A stretch of DNA of 31,496 nucleotides from JADJQU01 sp035490315 (lineage in GTDB: Bacteria; Planctomycetota; UBA1135; GCA-002686595). Below are positions 8,087 to 15,305 of the stretch, piece after piece (within the stretch, counting starts at the first letter, position 1; every line of letters starts with the position of its first letter). Position numbers and translations under genes: made by a program. Where the stretch lies: NCBI GenBank assembly GCA_035490315.1, contig DATHET010000326.1, positions 1 to 31,496 of the forward strand, written 5' to 3'. Under the pieces are notes generated by a model that was not told where the DNA came from, made no database searches, and saw only the letters and a program-made list of their open reading frames with translations.

Positions 8087-10544
8087 CTCTTTGCCGCGAG
8101 CCGGAACCTGGCTCGCTGCCCTCGCGGCTTTCGGCCTTGCGCTGGGAGCATGGCTTGCCGCTCCGCTGCACGGTTCCGGCTCGGGCCGGCCGCTGTGGAT
8201 CGCGGTCTTCGACGGCTCGGCGAGCGTGGTGCGCACGCGACCGGGATTCGAGGCGTGGATGCGCGAGTGCGCGGAGCGCGAGCGCGCTCGCGCGCGGGCT
8301 TCGGGCGCCGACTTTGCCGCGCTCGTGTTCGCGGGCGACTGCGCGTGGTGGGCGAGCCCGGGGCCTGCGCGCCGCGAGCTCGGCCGAGCGCCGCGCCTCG
8401 GCGATGACTTGCAGACTGATCTTGCGGCTGCGCTCGAGCTGGCTCGCGCCGGCGCGGCGGACAGCGGGACCAGCGGGGGAGTCGTGCGTCTGTTCACCGA
8501 CCGGCGCAGCACCGGTCCTGCGATCGAAGCTTCGCTGCGCGCGCTTCGGGAAGCGGGGCTGCAAGTGGAAAGCGCCGAGCTCGCTCCTTCCGAGCTGGAT
8601 GATCTCGCGCTGGTTTCGCTTTCCGCGCCGCGGCGACTCGAGCAGAGCGCGCCTCTGGCTTGCGAGCTGCGCGTGCGCGGCGAGTGGGCACCGGGCAGAG
8701 TCGATCAAGGGCGCAAGGTTCGCGTCGAGTTCCAGCTCAGCGGCGCCGCGCCTGCCGCGACGCTCGCCTTCGAGCGCGAGCTCTCGGCCAGCGAAGCGAC
8801 CTGGCGCTTCGAGCTCGGCGCAGCGCCCGCGGGCGGCCTGCGGATCGCCGCGCGGGTGTTCCTCGATCGCGATCCGATCCCTGAGAACGACGCAGCCGCG
8901 GCCTGGGTCGAGGTCGGTGGCGCGCTCGAGATCGCCGTGGTGTCGGCGCAGTCCGATCCGGACGCCGAGCGTGCTCGGACGGCGTTCGTCACCGACGCCG
9001 AGCGCTGGCCTGGTCTCGCCTTCCTGCCGACACCGCTCGAGGAATTGCCGGCAGCACTGGCGCATGTGCAGGCCGTGCTGACCCTGGACGTGGCCGCGCA
9101 AGAGGTGCCGGCGGACCTGCTGCGCGGATTCCTGGACGCAGGCGGGGGATGGCTGGATTGTTCGGGAAGCGCGGCGTTGCGCGGGGCGAGTCCGCTGGCC
9201 GAGGACAAGACGGCCAGGGCTCTCCTGCCGCTGCGGCCCAGGCCGCCCGAGCGCAAGCCGCGCGACGTGCTGCTCTTGATCGACGGCTCCGGCTCGATGG
9301 CCGGCTCGGCCTTCGAAGCCGTGCGCGCCGCGGCGATCACGCTCGCCGAAGTCGTTCCGCCCCAGGATCGACTGCTGCTCGCATTTTTCACGCGCGAGCT
9401 CGAGCCCGCGAGCCTGGTGCGCGACGCGAATCAAGCGGGCTCGGCCTCGCTCGATCTCGCACTCCTGCTGCGCGAGCGGCGGCCGAGCGGCGGGACCGAT
9501 GTGATCGCCGCCCTCGAGGGCCTGGTGCGAACGCGCAGCGCCGCACCGAATGAAACCCTGGCGCTGCTCTTGAGCGACGGCCGCGATCCCGAGGCCGGCC
9601 GAAACGTCGATCTCGCTCCACTGCGAGCGAAGCTTGCCCAGGCGCGCGTCGAGCTGGCGGTCTTCGCCTTCGGGCCCGATGCGGACCTCGGTTTCCTCGC
9701 GAGCCTGCTGCCCGCCGGCCGCGAGTTGACGCGCGTCGAGGATCCTCGCCAACTGGGCGCGCTCTTCGCGCGCTCGGTCGATGCGGAGCGCACGCGAACG
9801 GCAACCGCGGGGGTCGCGAACCCTCCCGATGCTTCGCAAGCGCCCGCAGCGCTGCGCGAGCTGGCCGCGGCCATGGTTCCTGGCGCGCCCGCCTCGATCG
9901 AGCGCGCCTGGATCGCCACGGCGGACGACGGCGCCACGATTCTCTGGCGCAGCCTCGAGGGCGATCCCTTGCTGGCGATCCGCGAGCAGGGCCGTGGTTG
10001 GAGCGCGGCATTCGCCAGCCTGCCCGCGGAGGGTTGGACCGCTGCGACGCGTGCACCGGCCGCGCTCGGTCCGCTGCTGCGCACCTTGGCGCGCGGCGAT
10101 GGCGAGCACAGCCGACTGCCACAGGCTGCGATCGAAGCGGGGACGCTCTGGATCCACGACCTGCCCGCGGCCCTGCCGGCGAACTTGACCGCGTCGCTCG
10201 GCTCGGCGGGGGAGATCGCCCTGGAGCCGCCGATCCGGCTCGCGGACGATCCGAGGACCACGCGCTGCGCGATACTTCCGCCGCAGCAGCTCGCTGCACT
10301 GGCTCGATCAGAAACCCGCAGCGTGCTCGAGCTGCGCTCCGCGAGCCCCGAAGTCCTGGTCAGCGTCCCCCTCGAGCCCCCGCGAGCCATCGAATTCACG
10401 ATTTCCCCAATCGCGATCGACGTAGCAGGGTCGGATTCTGCTTCGCCGACGTCCCGGCAGCCTCACCCGGCCGCGAACTGGGTGCTCCTGGCCTCGATCG
10501 GCCTCCTGTCCGCCGCCCTGCTCCTGGGACGCTGGACCCGCTAG
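8052..10544 (+). CDS. Large membrane protein with two VWA-like domains
   Basis: 830 residues. A hydrophobic helix at about 18-38 and a C-terminal helix at about 807-826 bracket a large domain region, the layout of BatA-like or glutamine-amidotransferase-like VWA membrane proteins common in Planctomycetota and Bacteroidota. Two metal-site signatures of the D-x-S-x-S type are visible: DGSAS at 54-58, and the better DGSGSM starting at D411. The second site also has GGTD (T482) and LLLSDGRD (about 507), so its MIDAS looks complete. The first appears degenerate outside the loop. Partners and ligand are unknown; relatives often sit with MoxR ATPases, and none is here. The ATG at 8052 overlaps mnmA by 35 bp. 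A TTG at 8091 just after the mnmA stop is an alternative that still keeps the N-terminal helix. Confidence 0.85.
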   Translation: MGRRGANTSRLSSLPRAGTWLAALAAFGLALGAWLAAPLHGSGSGRPLWIAVFDGSASVVRTRPGFEAWMRECAERERARARASGADFAALVFAGDCAWWASPGPARRELGRAPRLGDDLQTDLAAALELARAGAADSGTSGGVVRLFTDRRSTGPAIEASLRALREAGLQVESAELAPSELDDLALVSLSAPRRLEQSAPLACELRVRGEWAPGRVDQGRKVRVEFQLSGAAPAATLAFERELSASEATWRFELGAAPAGGLRIAARVFLDRDPIPENDAAAAWVEVGGALEIAVVSAQSDPDAERARTAFVTDAERWPGLAFLPTPLEELPAALAHVQAVLTLDVAAQEVPADLLRGFLDAGGGWLDCSGSAALRGASPLAEDKTARALLPLRPRPPERKPRDVLLLIDGSGSMAGSAFEAVRAAAITLAEVVPPQDRLLLAFFTRELEPASLVRDANQAGSASLDLALLLRERRPSGGTDVIAALEGLVRTRSAAPNETLALLLSDGRDPEAGRNVDLAPLRAKLAQARVELAVFAFGPDADLGFLASLLPAGRELTRVEDPRQLGALFARSVDAERTRTATAGVANPPDASQAPAALRELAAAMVPGAPASIERAWIATADDGATILWRSLEGDPLLAIREQGRGWSAAFASLPAEGWTAATRAPAALGPLLRTLARGDGEHSRLPQAAIEAGTLWIHDLPAALPANLTASLGSAGEIALEPPIRLADDPRTTRCAILPPQQLAALARSETRSVLELRSASPEVLVSVPLEPPRAIEFTISPIAIDVAGSDSASPTSRQPHPAANWVLLASIGLLSAALLLGRWTR

Positions 10545-10575
10545 CGGGAGCGCTGCGCCTTCTGCATCAAGGCCA

Positions 10576-10590
10576 CGGAAGAAACTTCCG
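10576..10590 (+). other. Perfect 6-bp hairpin in the leader of the HEAT lipoprotein gene
   Basis: CGGAAG and CTTCCG pair perfectly around an AAA triloop, 32 nt after the stop of the VWA gene. It could be part of that gene's 3' end or the first element of a structured leader. There is no T-tract after it, so a simple intrinsic terminator is unlikely. Confidence 0.45.
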
Positions 10591-10599
10591 ATAGGCCGC

Positions 10600-10622
10600 C
10601 TGCGACCTGAGTTCGGTCGCAG
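10600..10622 (+). promoter_or_regulatory. Perfect 8-bp hairpin touching the Shine-Dalgarno of the downstream gene
   Basis: CTGCGACC (10600-10607) pairs with GGTCGCAG (10615-10622) around a 7-nt loop. The last two paired bases are the first two of AGGAG (10621-10625), the ribosome binding site 6 nt before the ATG at 10632. The structure could reduce or set translation initiation. Confidence 0.5.
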
Positions 10623-10631
10623 GAGATACGC

Positions 10632-11264
10632 ATGGGATTTGCACAGTTTCGCGGCGCTCACTTCCTCTTCCTCGCTCTCGTGGGACTTTCCGCGAGCTGC
10701 GTGACGACCACCGAAGGCCAGCAGCCTCGCAAGGCCGCGGTCGGACCCTGGCTCGAGCCCTCTCCGGTGCTGCGCCAGCAGATCGAAGACGCGGCTCAGC
10801 GCCTGCCATGGACCCATGGCCGCGAGCGCGTCGAGCAGATCCATTGGTTCGCGACCGTCGGCGAGCCCGCCTATCCCAAGCTCCTCGAGCTGGTGACCGA
10901 CCCGCGTCCCGACGTCGCCGGCAGCGCCCTGGCCGCGCTCGGAGCGACGCGCGACAGCCGCCTGGTGACCTCGCTGCGCCAGATCCAGTGGAACGAAGAG
11001 ATCCCGCCCGCCCTGCGCTACGAGCGCGCGCGCATGTTCCTGCGCCTGGGCGACTGGCACGAAGCCCCGGTCTTGATCGCCGGCCTGCGCGACCAGACCT
11101 TGATGATGCGCGCCCTGTGCGCCCAGGCTCTGCTCGAATCGACGGGCGAACGCCTCGAGTACGACGCCAAGGACCCGGAGCTCTTGCGCGAGCAGGGCGT
11201 GCTCAACTGGGAAGCCTGGTGGAAGGACCGCGAGCACGAAGGCATCCTGACCGCGGCGCACTGA
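10632..11264 (+). CDS. HEAT-like repeat lipoprotein of unknown function
   Basis: 210 residues. The N-terminus MGFAQFRGAHFLFLALVGLS is a short signal peptide ending in a lipobox-like LSASC, so C23 is probably lipidated and the protein tethered to a membrane. The body is helical with HEAT-like repeats: AYPKLLELVTDPRPDVAGSA followed by LAALGATRDSRLV, then YERARMFLRLGDWHEAPVLI. It ends in NWEAWWKDREHEG, a Trp-rich tail that resembles the end of the HEAT protein at 11888-13111. HEAT repeats usually bind other proteins; the partner is unknown. The start is well supported by AGGAG at 10621-10625. The gene stands alone: 87 bp after the VWA gene and facing a convergent TPR gene. Confidence 0.8.
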   Translation: MGFAQFRGAHFLFLALVGLSASCVTTTEGQQPRKAAVGPWLEPSPVLRQQIEDAAQRLPWTHGRERVEQIHWFATVGEPAYPKLLELVTDPRPDVAGSALAALGATRDSRLVTSLRQIQWNEEIPPALRYERARMFLRLGDWHEAPVLIAGLRDQTLMMRALCAQALLESTGERLEYDAKDPELLREQGVLNWEAWWKDREHEGILTAAH

Positions 11265-11306
11265 GGCCGCTTCGGGCGGCCGGAGGCTCGGGGACGCGGG
11301 TCCCCG
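11265..11306. terminator. Tandem hairpins between convergent genes
   Basis: Directly after the lipoprotein stop, GGCCGC (11265-11270) pairs with GCGGCC (11276-11281). Then CGGGGAC (11289-11295) pairs with GTCCCCG (11300-11306). They fill the gap before the stop of the convergent TPR gene and would work in both directions. No T-tract follows immediately. Confidence 0.55.
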
Positions 11307-11312
11307 CGGATT

Positions 11313-11723
11313 TCAGGCGCCTTTTTCGAGCTTTTTTAGAAGCTCCAGGAAGCGTGGTTCGCCGCGCAGCGATTCCAGGTCCTGATCGGCCGCCAGATGG
11401 GGCGCGTCGTCGTACCCCCGGCGCGCGGCCTCCTCCAGAGAATCGAGCGCTTTGTGGCGCTCGCCGGTGAGCGCAAGCGAACAGGCCAGGTTGTAATGCG
11501 CTGTCGGGTCCTCAGGATGCAGCTCGACCAGCCGCTGATCGACGAGCAGCCCCTCCTGGTAGCGGCCGAGCTGGGTGAGCACCATCCCCAGGGAGACCAG
11601 GGCAGCCGCGTTGGTCGGCCGCTCGCGGGCCTCCATGCCGAGCACGTCGGCAAGGAACTCCAGGCCCAGCCGATCGAGGCGGACCCGGGTCGCGTCGGAG
11701 ATCGAAAGCGTTTCTTCGGTCAA
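11313..11723 (-). CDS. Small TPR-repeat protein
   Basis: 136 residues, probably cytoplasmic (no signal peptide). The centre reads as two to three tetratricopeptide units, e.g. AAALVSLGMVLTQLGRYQEG and PTAHYNLACSLALTGERHKA, followed by LDSLEEAARRGYDDAPHLAA. The tail DLESLRGEPRFLELLKKLEK is a common ending of small bacterial TPR proteins in which the last helix pair caps the repeat. TPRs bind proteins or peptides; the partner is unknown. The longest frame starts with TTG at 11723, with no Shine-Dalgarno sequence but a TAGACC box about 7 nt upstream; the next ATG (residue 30) would cut off the first helix. The gene is divergent from the zinc-ribbon/HEAT protein gene and convergent with the lipoprotein gene. 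Confidence 0.8.
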   Translation of the reverse strand: MTEETLSISDATRVRLDRLGLEFLADVLGMEARERPTNAAALVSLGMVLTQLGRYQEGLLVDQRLVELHPEDPTAHYNLACSLALTGERHKALDSLEEAARRGYDDAPHLAADQDLESLRGEPRFLELLKKLEKGA

Positions 11724-11819
11724 GGAATCGGTCTAGATAAGGTCCATCGTCCAGCGTCGAGGGTGGGGGATCCGCGCTTGGATAGCCTTCTCCCCTCCGT
11801 CGGCGACCATCGTTTTCAG

Positions 11820-11825
11820 TATATA
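11820..11825 (+). promoter_or_regulatory. -10-like TATATA upstream of the zinc-ribbon/HEAT gene
   Basis: TATATA in an otherwise GC-rich gap resembles a strong -10 box and would give a leader of about 55-60 nt. No good -35 is seen. A second TACTCT lies only 9 nt before the ATG. The gap 11724-11887 is shared with the divergent TPR gene. Confidence 0.3.
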
Positions 11826-11887
11826 GACGTCCAAGGCCCGAACTGGCGCGCTGAAGCTCCCCTTCTCCGGCCTACTCTAAGGAAATC

Positions 11888-13111
11888 ATGAAGATCCACT
11901 TCTGCGATCTGTGCAACGAATCGGTGCCCCAGGCCGACTTGGACGAAGGCCGCGCCTTCATGCGCAAAGGGCGCGTCGTGTGCGGCAAGTGCGATCAGTT
12001 GATGACCCAGCGCGAGAACATGCCCGCCGCGGCGGCGAGCGTCCAGGGTCCCTTCGGCGCGAGCAGCCCGCCGATCCCCGAGCCCCAGGCCAGCGTGACG
12101 CCGTTGCCGGTCGCGCCGGGCGGATCCGATTTCGGCCAGGGCTCCTTCTCTGCGCCGGCCCACACGCACCACCACGCGCCCAACCATTCGCACGTCAACC
12201 ATGGGCGCGGGCAGCGCTCGGGCTCGGGAGTCGCGGTGGCCCTGTTCGCGCTCGCGCTCACCGCGCTGGGCTTGTACTGGCTGACCGAGCGCGCGGACAA
12301 GGACCGCAGGCAGGTCGACGACAAGTTCGCGGCCGCGGCCAAGGTCCAGCTCGACGCGGAGATGCGGGAGATGACGCGCTCCACGGAACTCCAGGGCCAG
12401 ATCCTGAAGCTCGAGGAGAAGTTGAAGGAGAGCACCGAGAACGAGCGCAAGGCCTTCGACGCGCGGATCGTCGACGGACAGTCCAAGCTGGACAAGGCGC
12501 TGCTGCCGCTAGGCGAGCTGCGCAACGACATCGCGAGCCTGAAGAGCGTCGTGCCCAGCACGCAGCGCCACGATCAGGAGCTGCTCGCCAGCGCGCAGAA
12601 AGTCGCCGACCTGGAAAATCGCGCCGTCAATCTCGAGTCCGCGATCCTCGAGATGAAGAAGCAGCTCGACGCCAAGCCCGCCGCGGGGCCTGCATCGCCC
12701 GTCGCACCGGCGACGCCGGTCGGCACGCCGCCGTGGATGGGTCTGGTGCAACAGCTCGAGAGCCCGGCCAGCGGCGATCGCTGGGTCGCGGTGTCCAGCC
12801 TGGGCGAGACCAAGGATCCGGCCGTGGCCGAGTATCTTCTGCCGCGCTTGAAGGACGTCGACATCTTCGTGCGCATGGCGACGGCGCGCGTGCTCGGCGA
12901 CCTCGGCTCGCCCAAGGCGATCGGCGCCTTGATCGAGACGCTCAACGATCAGGATTCCTCGGTGCGCGAAGCGGCGTATGTGTCGCTGTGCACGGTCTCG
13001 AAGAAGAGCCTGCCTTTCGACCCGCACCAGGACACCGCCGAGCGCGCGAAGCGCGTCAAGGCCTGGCAGGACTGGTGGAAGAAGGCGCAGGAAGACGGCG
13101 CGGCGCAGTAG
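11888..13111 (+). CDS. Zinc-ribbon, His-rich, transmembrane, coiled-coil and HEAT-repeat protein
   Basis: 407 residues of unrecognised function with a clear modular order. Residues 1-40 hold two CxxC pairs (C6/C9 and C32/C35), a likely zinc ribbon. A Pro/Ala linker leads to a histidine cluster with seven His between 92 and 105. One membrane helix spans about 114-132. Residues ~136-260 are charged helix with coiled-coil character. A Pro/Ala linker follows, then HEAT repeats from about 278 (e.g. RWVAVSSLGETKDPAVAEYL, MATARVLGDLGSPKAIGALI), ending in VKAWQDWWKKAQEDG. With the zinc ribbon inside, the coiled coil and HEAT region would be extracytoplasmic, but the opposite topology is not excluded. 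AAGGA at 11879-11883, 4 nt before the ATG, supports the start. The gene appears monocistronic. Confidence 0.85.
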   Translation: MKIHFCDLCNESVPQADLDEGRAFMRKGRVVCGKCDQLMTQRENMPAAAASVQGPFGASSPPIPEPQASVTPLPVAPGGSDFGQGSFSAPAHTHHHAPNHSHVNHGRGQRSGSGVAVALFALALTALGLYWLTERADKDRRQVDDKFAAAAKVQLDAEMREMTRSTELQGQILKLEEKLKESTENERKAFDARIVDGQSKLDKALLPLGELRNDIASLKSVVPSTQRHDQELLASAQKVADLENRAVNLESAILEMKKQLDAKPAAGPASPVAPATPVGTPPWMGLVQQLESPASGDRWVAVSSLGETKDPAVAEYLLPRLKDVDIFVRMATARVLGDLGSPKAIGALIETLNDQDSSVREAAYVSLCTVSKKSLPFDPHQDTAERAKRVKAWQDWWKKAQEDGAAQ

Positions 13112-13121
13112 TCGGGAGCTC

Positions 13122-13147
13122 GAGCCGGAGCGTGAGAGCGCCGGCTC
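13122..13147 (+). terminator. Hairpin after the zinc-ribbon/HEAT gene
   Basis: GAGCCGG (13122-13128) pairs with CCGGCTC (13141-13147), starting 11 nt after the stop codon. The loop is 12 nt and there is no T-tract, so it is a possible terminator or 3' stabiliser. A weaker hairpin lies at 13165-13178. Confidence 0.4.
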
Positions 13148-13238
13148 TGCGAACTTGTGCGGATCTTTCGTTCGAAAGCAGGCACTGCGCTCGCAATAGC
13201 TTGCGCGGAGCAGACGATCGGGCCGATGAGGTCCGCGG

Positions 13239-15287
13239 ATGCTCCCTTTCCGTTCTCCGCGGCTTCTCCGTCGCGTCCTTGCCCGTGCGAGTTTGCCGTC
13301 GATCCTCGTAGCGGCAGGTTTCACGCCACTTGGAGCGCAGCAGCCCGCTGACGAACCTAACGGAGCTGCGAAGCTCGATCAGCTCGACCTCGAGCAGCTG
13401 ATGTCGATCGAGGTGCGCCAGGTCTACGGGGCGGCGAAACGTGAGCAGAGCACCCTCGACGCGCCGGCCTCGGTCTCGATCATCACCGGCGAGGAGATCC
13501 GCGCGCGCCAGTACCGCACCCTCGACGAAGTGCTCGCCGGATTGTGCGGCGTCTATTCGACCAGCGACCGGACTTACCACCACACCGGTGTGCGCGGCTT
13601 CTTCGTGCCCGGCGACTACAACTCGCGGCTCCTCTTGCTCGTCGACGGCCACCGGCTCAACGACAACATCTACGGGAGCGCGGCGGTGGGACGCGAAGCC
13701 GTGATCGATCTCGACACGATCGAGCGCGTCGAGTTCATCCGCGGCCCGGGCTCCGCCTTGTACGGAAGCAACGCGATCTTCGGCGTGGTCAACGTGATCA
13801 CGAAGAGCGGCGCCGATTCGCGCGGCTTCGAGGGCAGAGTGGGGACGACGATCGGCGACGGCTATGAAGCCGGACTGCGCCAGGGCGGCGTGAGCGCCGG
13901 CGGCATCGATTACGTCGTCGCCCTGCGCGGCTTCGACAGCAGCGGCAGCCGCCTCGAGTACGACGAGTACGCGGCGACACCCTCGGGCGGCGTGACCCGC
14001 GACACCGATCACGAGAACGGCTACGGTTTTTTCGCGCGCGCGACCCGCGGCGAGCTGAGCCTGGAGACCGGCTATGTCTGGCGCGAGAAGGGCATCCCGA
14101 CCGGACAGTACGGAACGGTCTTCGACGATCCGGACAACCGTCTGATCGATGCACAAGGCTACTTCGACCTTTCCTGGCGACGCGAGCTCGGCGGCGGAAG
14201 CGAGCTGAATTCGCGCGTCTACTACGACGATTACAGCTACAAAGGTTGGTACGTCTTCGACGACACGGCGAACGGCGGCCCGCCCGACCTGCTCGACCGC
14301 GACGACGTCATCGGCAGGCGGATCGGAGCGGAGCTGAGCTATGGATTCGACCTCGGCGAATCCCAGCGAATCATCGTCGGCAGCGAGCTGCGCTGGAACC
14401 TGCAGCAGGATCAGCGCAACTACTATCCGACCTTCGACTCCGTCGACACGCACTCGCACAGCGTCGACTGGGGGGCCTTCGTCCAGGACGAGATCTCGCT
14501 CGGCGAGCGCACCGAGCTGGTCCTCGGCGGCCGCTTCGATGAATACGACGCCTTCGGATCCACGCTGAATCCGCGCGCGGCGCTGATCCACCATCCCGAC
14601 GAGCGGTCCGCGGTGAAGCTCCTGTTCGGCACGGCCTTCCGAGCGCCGAACGTCTACGAGAGCGAATACTCGGACGGCTCGAGCTACCTTGCCAATCCGG
14701 ATCTGGATCCCGAGCACATCACGACGTACGAAGTGGTCGGCGAGCGTTTCTTCGGCGAGACCGCGCGCCTTTCGCTCTCCTTGTACCGCTACGAGGTGCG
14801 CGATCTGATCGTGCAGGGCTTGGACACGAACTCGGGCGCGCTAGTGTTCGACAACACCGACAGCGTGCACGCGAACGGCGTCGAGCTCGAGGGCGCCTAC
14901 GCGCTCTCGGATCGATGGCGGGTCACCTTGAGCCAGGCTTTTCAGGACGTGGAAGACGACGCGACCGGCGACCGTCCGGCCAATTCGCCCAGACGCGTGA
15001 CCCAGGCCAGGCTCGAAGCGGAGCTGTGGGACGGCGCCTGCTTCGCCTCGCTGGAAGCGATCGCGGTCGGCTCGCGCACGACGTTGGCGGGCGGAGAAGT
15101 GGACGGCTACGTGCTCACGAACCTTTCGCTGCGCGCGCCGAACATCTACGACGGCGTCGATCTCGAGCTCGCCTGCTACAACCTCTTCGACGAGTCGTAC
15201 TCCGATCCTGGTAGCAACGACATGCTCCAGGACTCGCTCGAGCAGAACGGATTGCAGGTTGCTTTCCGGCTGCGGATCCGGCGCTGA
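13239..15287 (+). CDS. TonB-dependent outer membrane receptor
   Basis: 682 residues. The basic and hydrophobic N-terminus to about residue 33 (ending GAQQ) is a signal peptide. The segment LDQLDLEQLMSIEV near 46-59 followed by REQSTLDAPASVSIITGEEI is the usual entry to the plug domain. The plug (about 70-190) includes LLLLVDGHRLND, IERVEFIRGPGSALYGSNAI and VVNVITKS, all strongly conserved. The rest is a beta-barrel rich in aromatic and acidic residues, ending LRIRR. It would import a large scarce ligand (iron chelate, cobalamin, sugar or metal complex) with energy from TonB-ExbBD, none of which is in the window. The N-terminal STN signalling domain found in FecA-type receptors is absent. The ligand cannot be named. 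No strong Shine-Dalgarno sequence precedes the ATG. It is convergent with the sigma-factor fusion. Confidence 0.93.
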   Translation: MLPFRSPRLLRRVLARASLPSILVAAGFTPLGAQQPADEPNGAAKLDQLDLEQLMSIEVRQVYGAAKREQSTLDAPASVSIITGEEIRARQYRTLDEVLAGLCGVYSTSDRTYHHTGVRGFFVPGDYNSRLLLLVDGHRLNDNIYGSAAVGREAVIDLDTIERVEFIRGPGSALYGSNAIFGVVNVITKSGADSRGFEGRVGTTIGDGYEAGLRQGGVSAGGIDYVVALRGFDSSGSRLEYDEYAATPSGGVTRDTDHENGYGFFARATRGELSLETGYVWREKGIPTGQYGTVFDDPDNRLIDAQGYFDLSWRRELGGGSELNSRVYYDDYSYKGWYVFDDTANGGPPDLLDRDDVIGRRIGAELSYGFDLGESQRIIVGSELRWNLQQDQRNYYPTFDSVDTHSHSVDWGAFVQDEISLGERTELVLGGRFDEYDAFGSTLNPRAALIHHPDERSAVKLLFGTAFRAPNVYESEYSDGSSYLANPDLDPEHITTYEVVGERFFGETARLSLSLYRYEVRDLIVQGLDTNSGALVFDNTDSVHANGVELEGAYALSDRWRVTLSQAFQDVEDDATGDRPANSPRRVTQARLEAELWDGACFASLEAIAVGSRTTLAGGEVDGYVLTNLSLRAPNIYDGVDLELACYNLFDESYSDPGSNDMLQDSLEQNGLQVAFRLRIRR

Positions 15288-15289
15288 TT

Positions 15290-15305
15290 CCTCGCGCGTC
15301 CGAGG
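15290..15305. terminator. Short hairpin filling the gap between convergent genes
   Basis: CCTCG (15290-15294) and CGAGG (15301-15305) pair around a 6-nt loop. The hairpin takes up nearly the whole 18-bp gap between the TonB receptor stop and the stop of the sigma fusion. It is weak (5 bp) and without a T-tract. Confidence 0.3.

Noticed and set aside
13112..13238. Possible cobalamin riboswitch before the TonB receptor, because of GGCACTGCG and AGCCGGAG-like strings.
   Set aside because: The order of the two strings is reversed relative to the known riboswitch, the conserved B12 box is not matched and the 127-bp gap is short. Only simple hairpins are supported.
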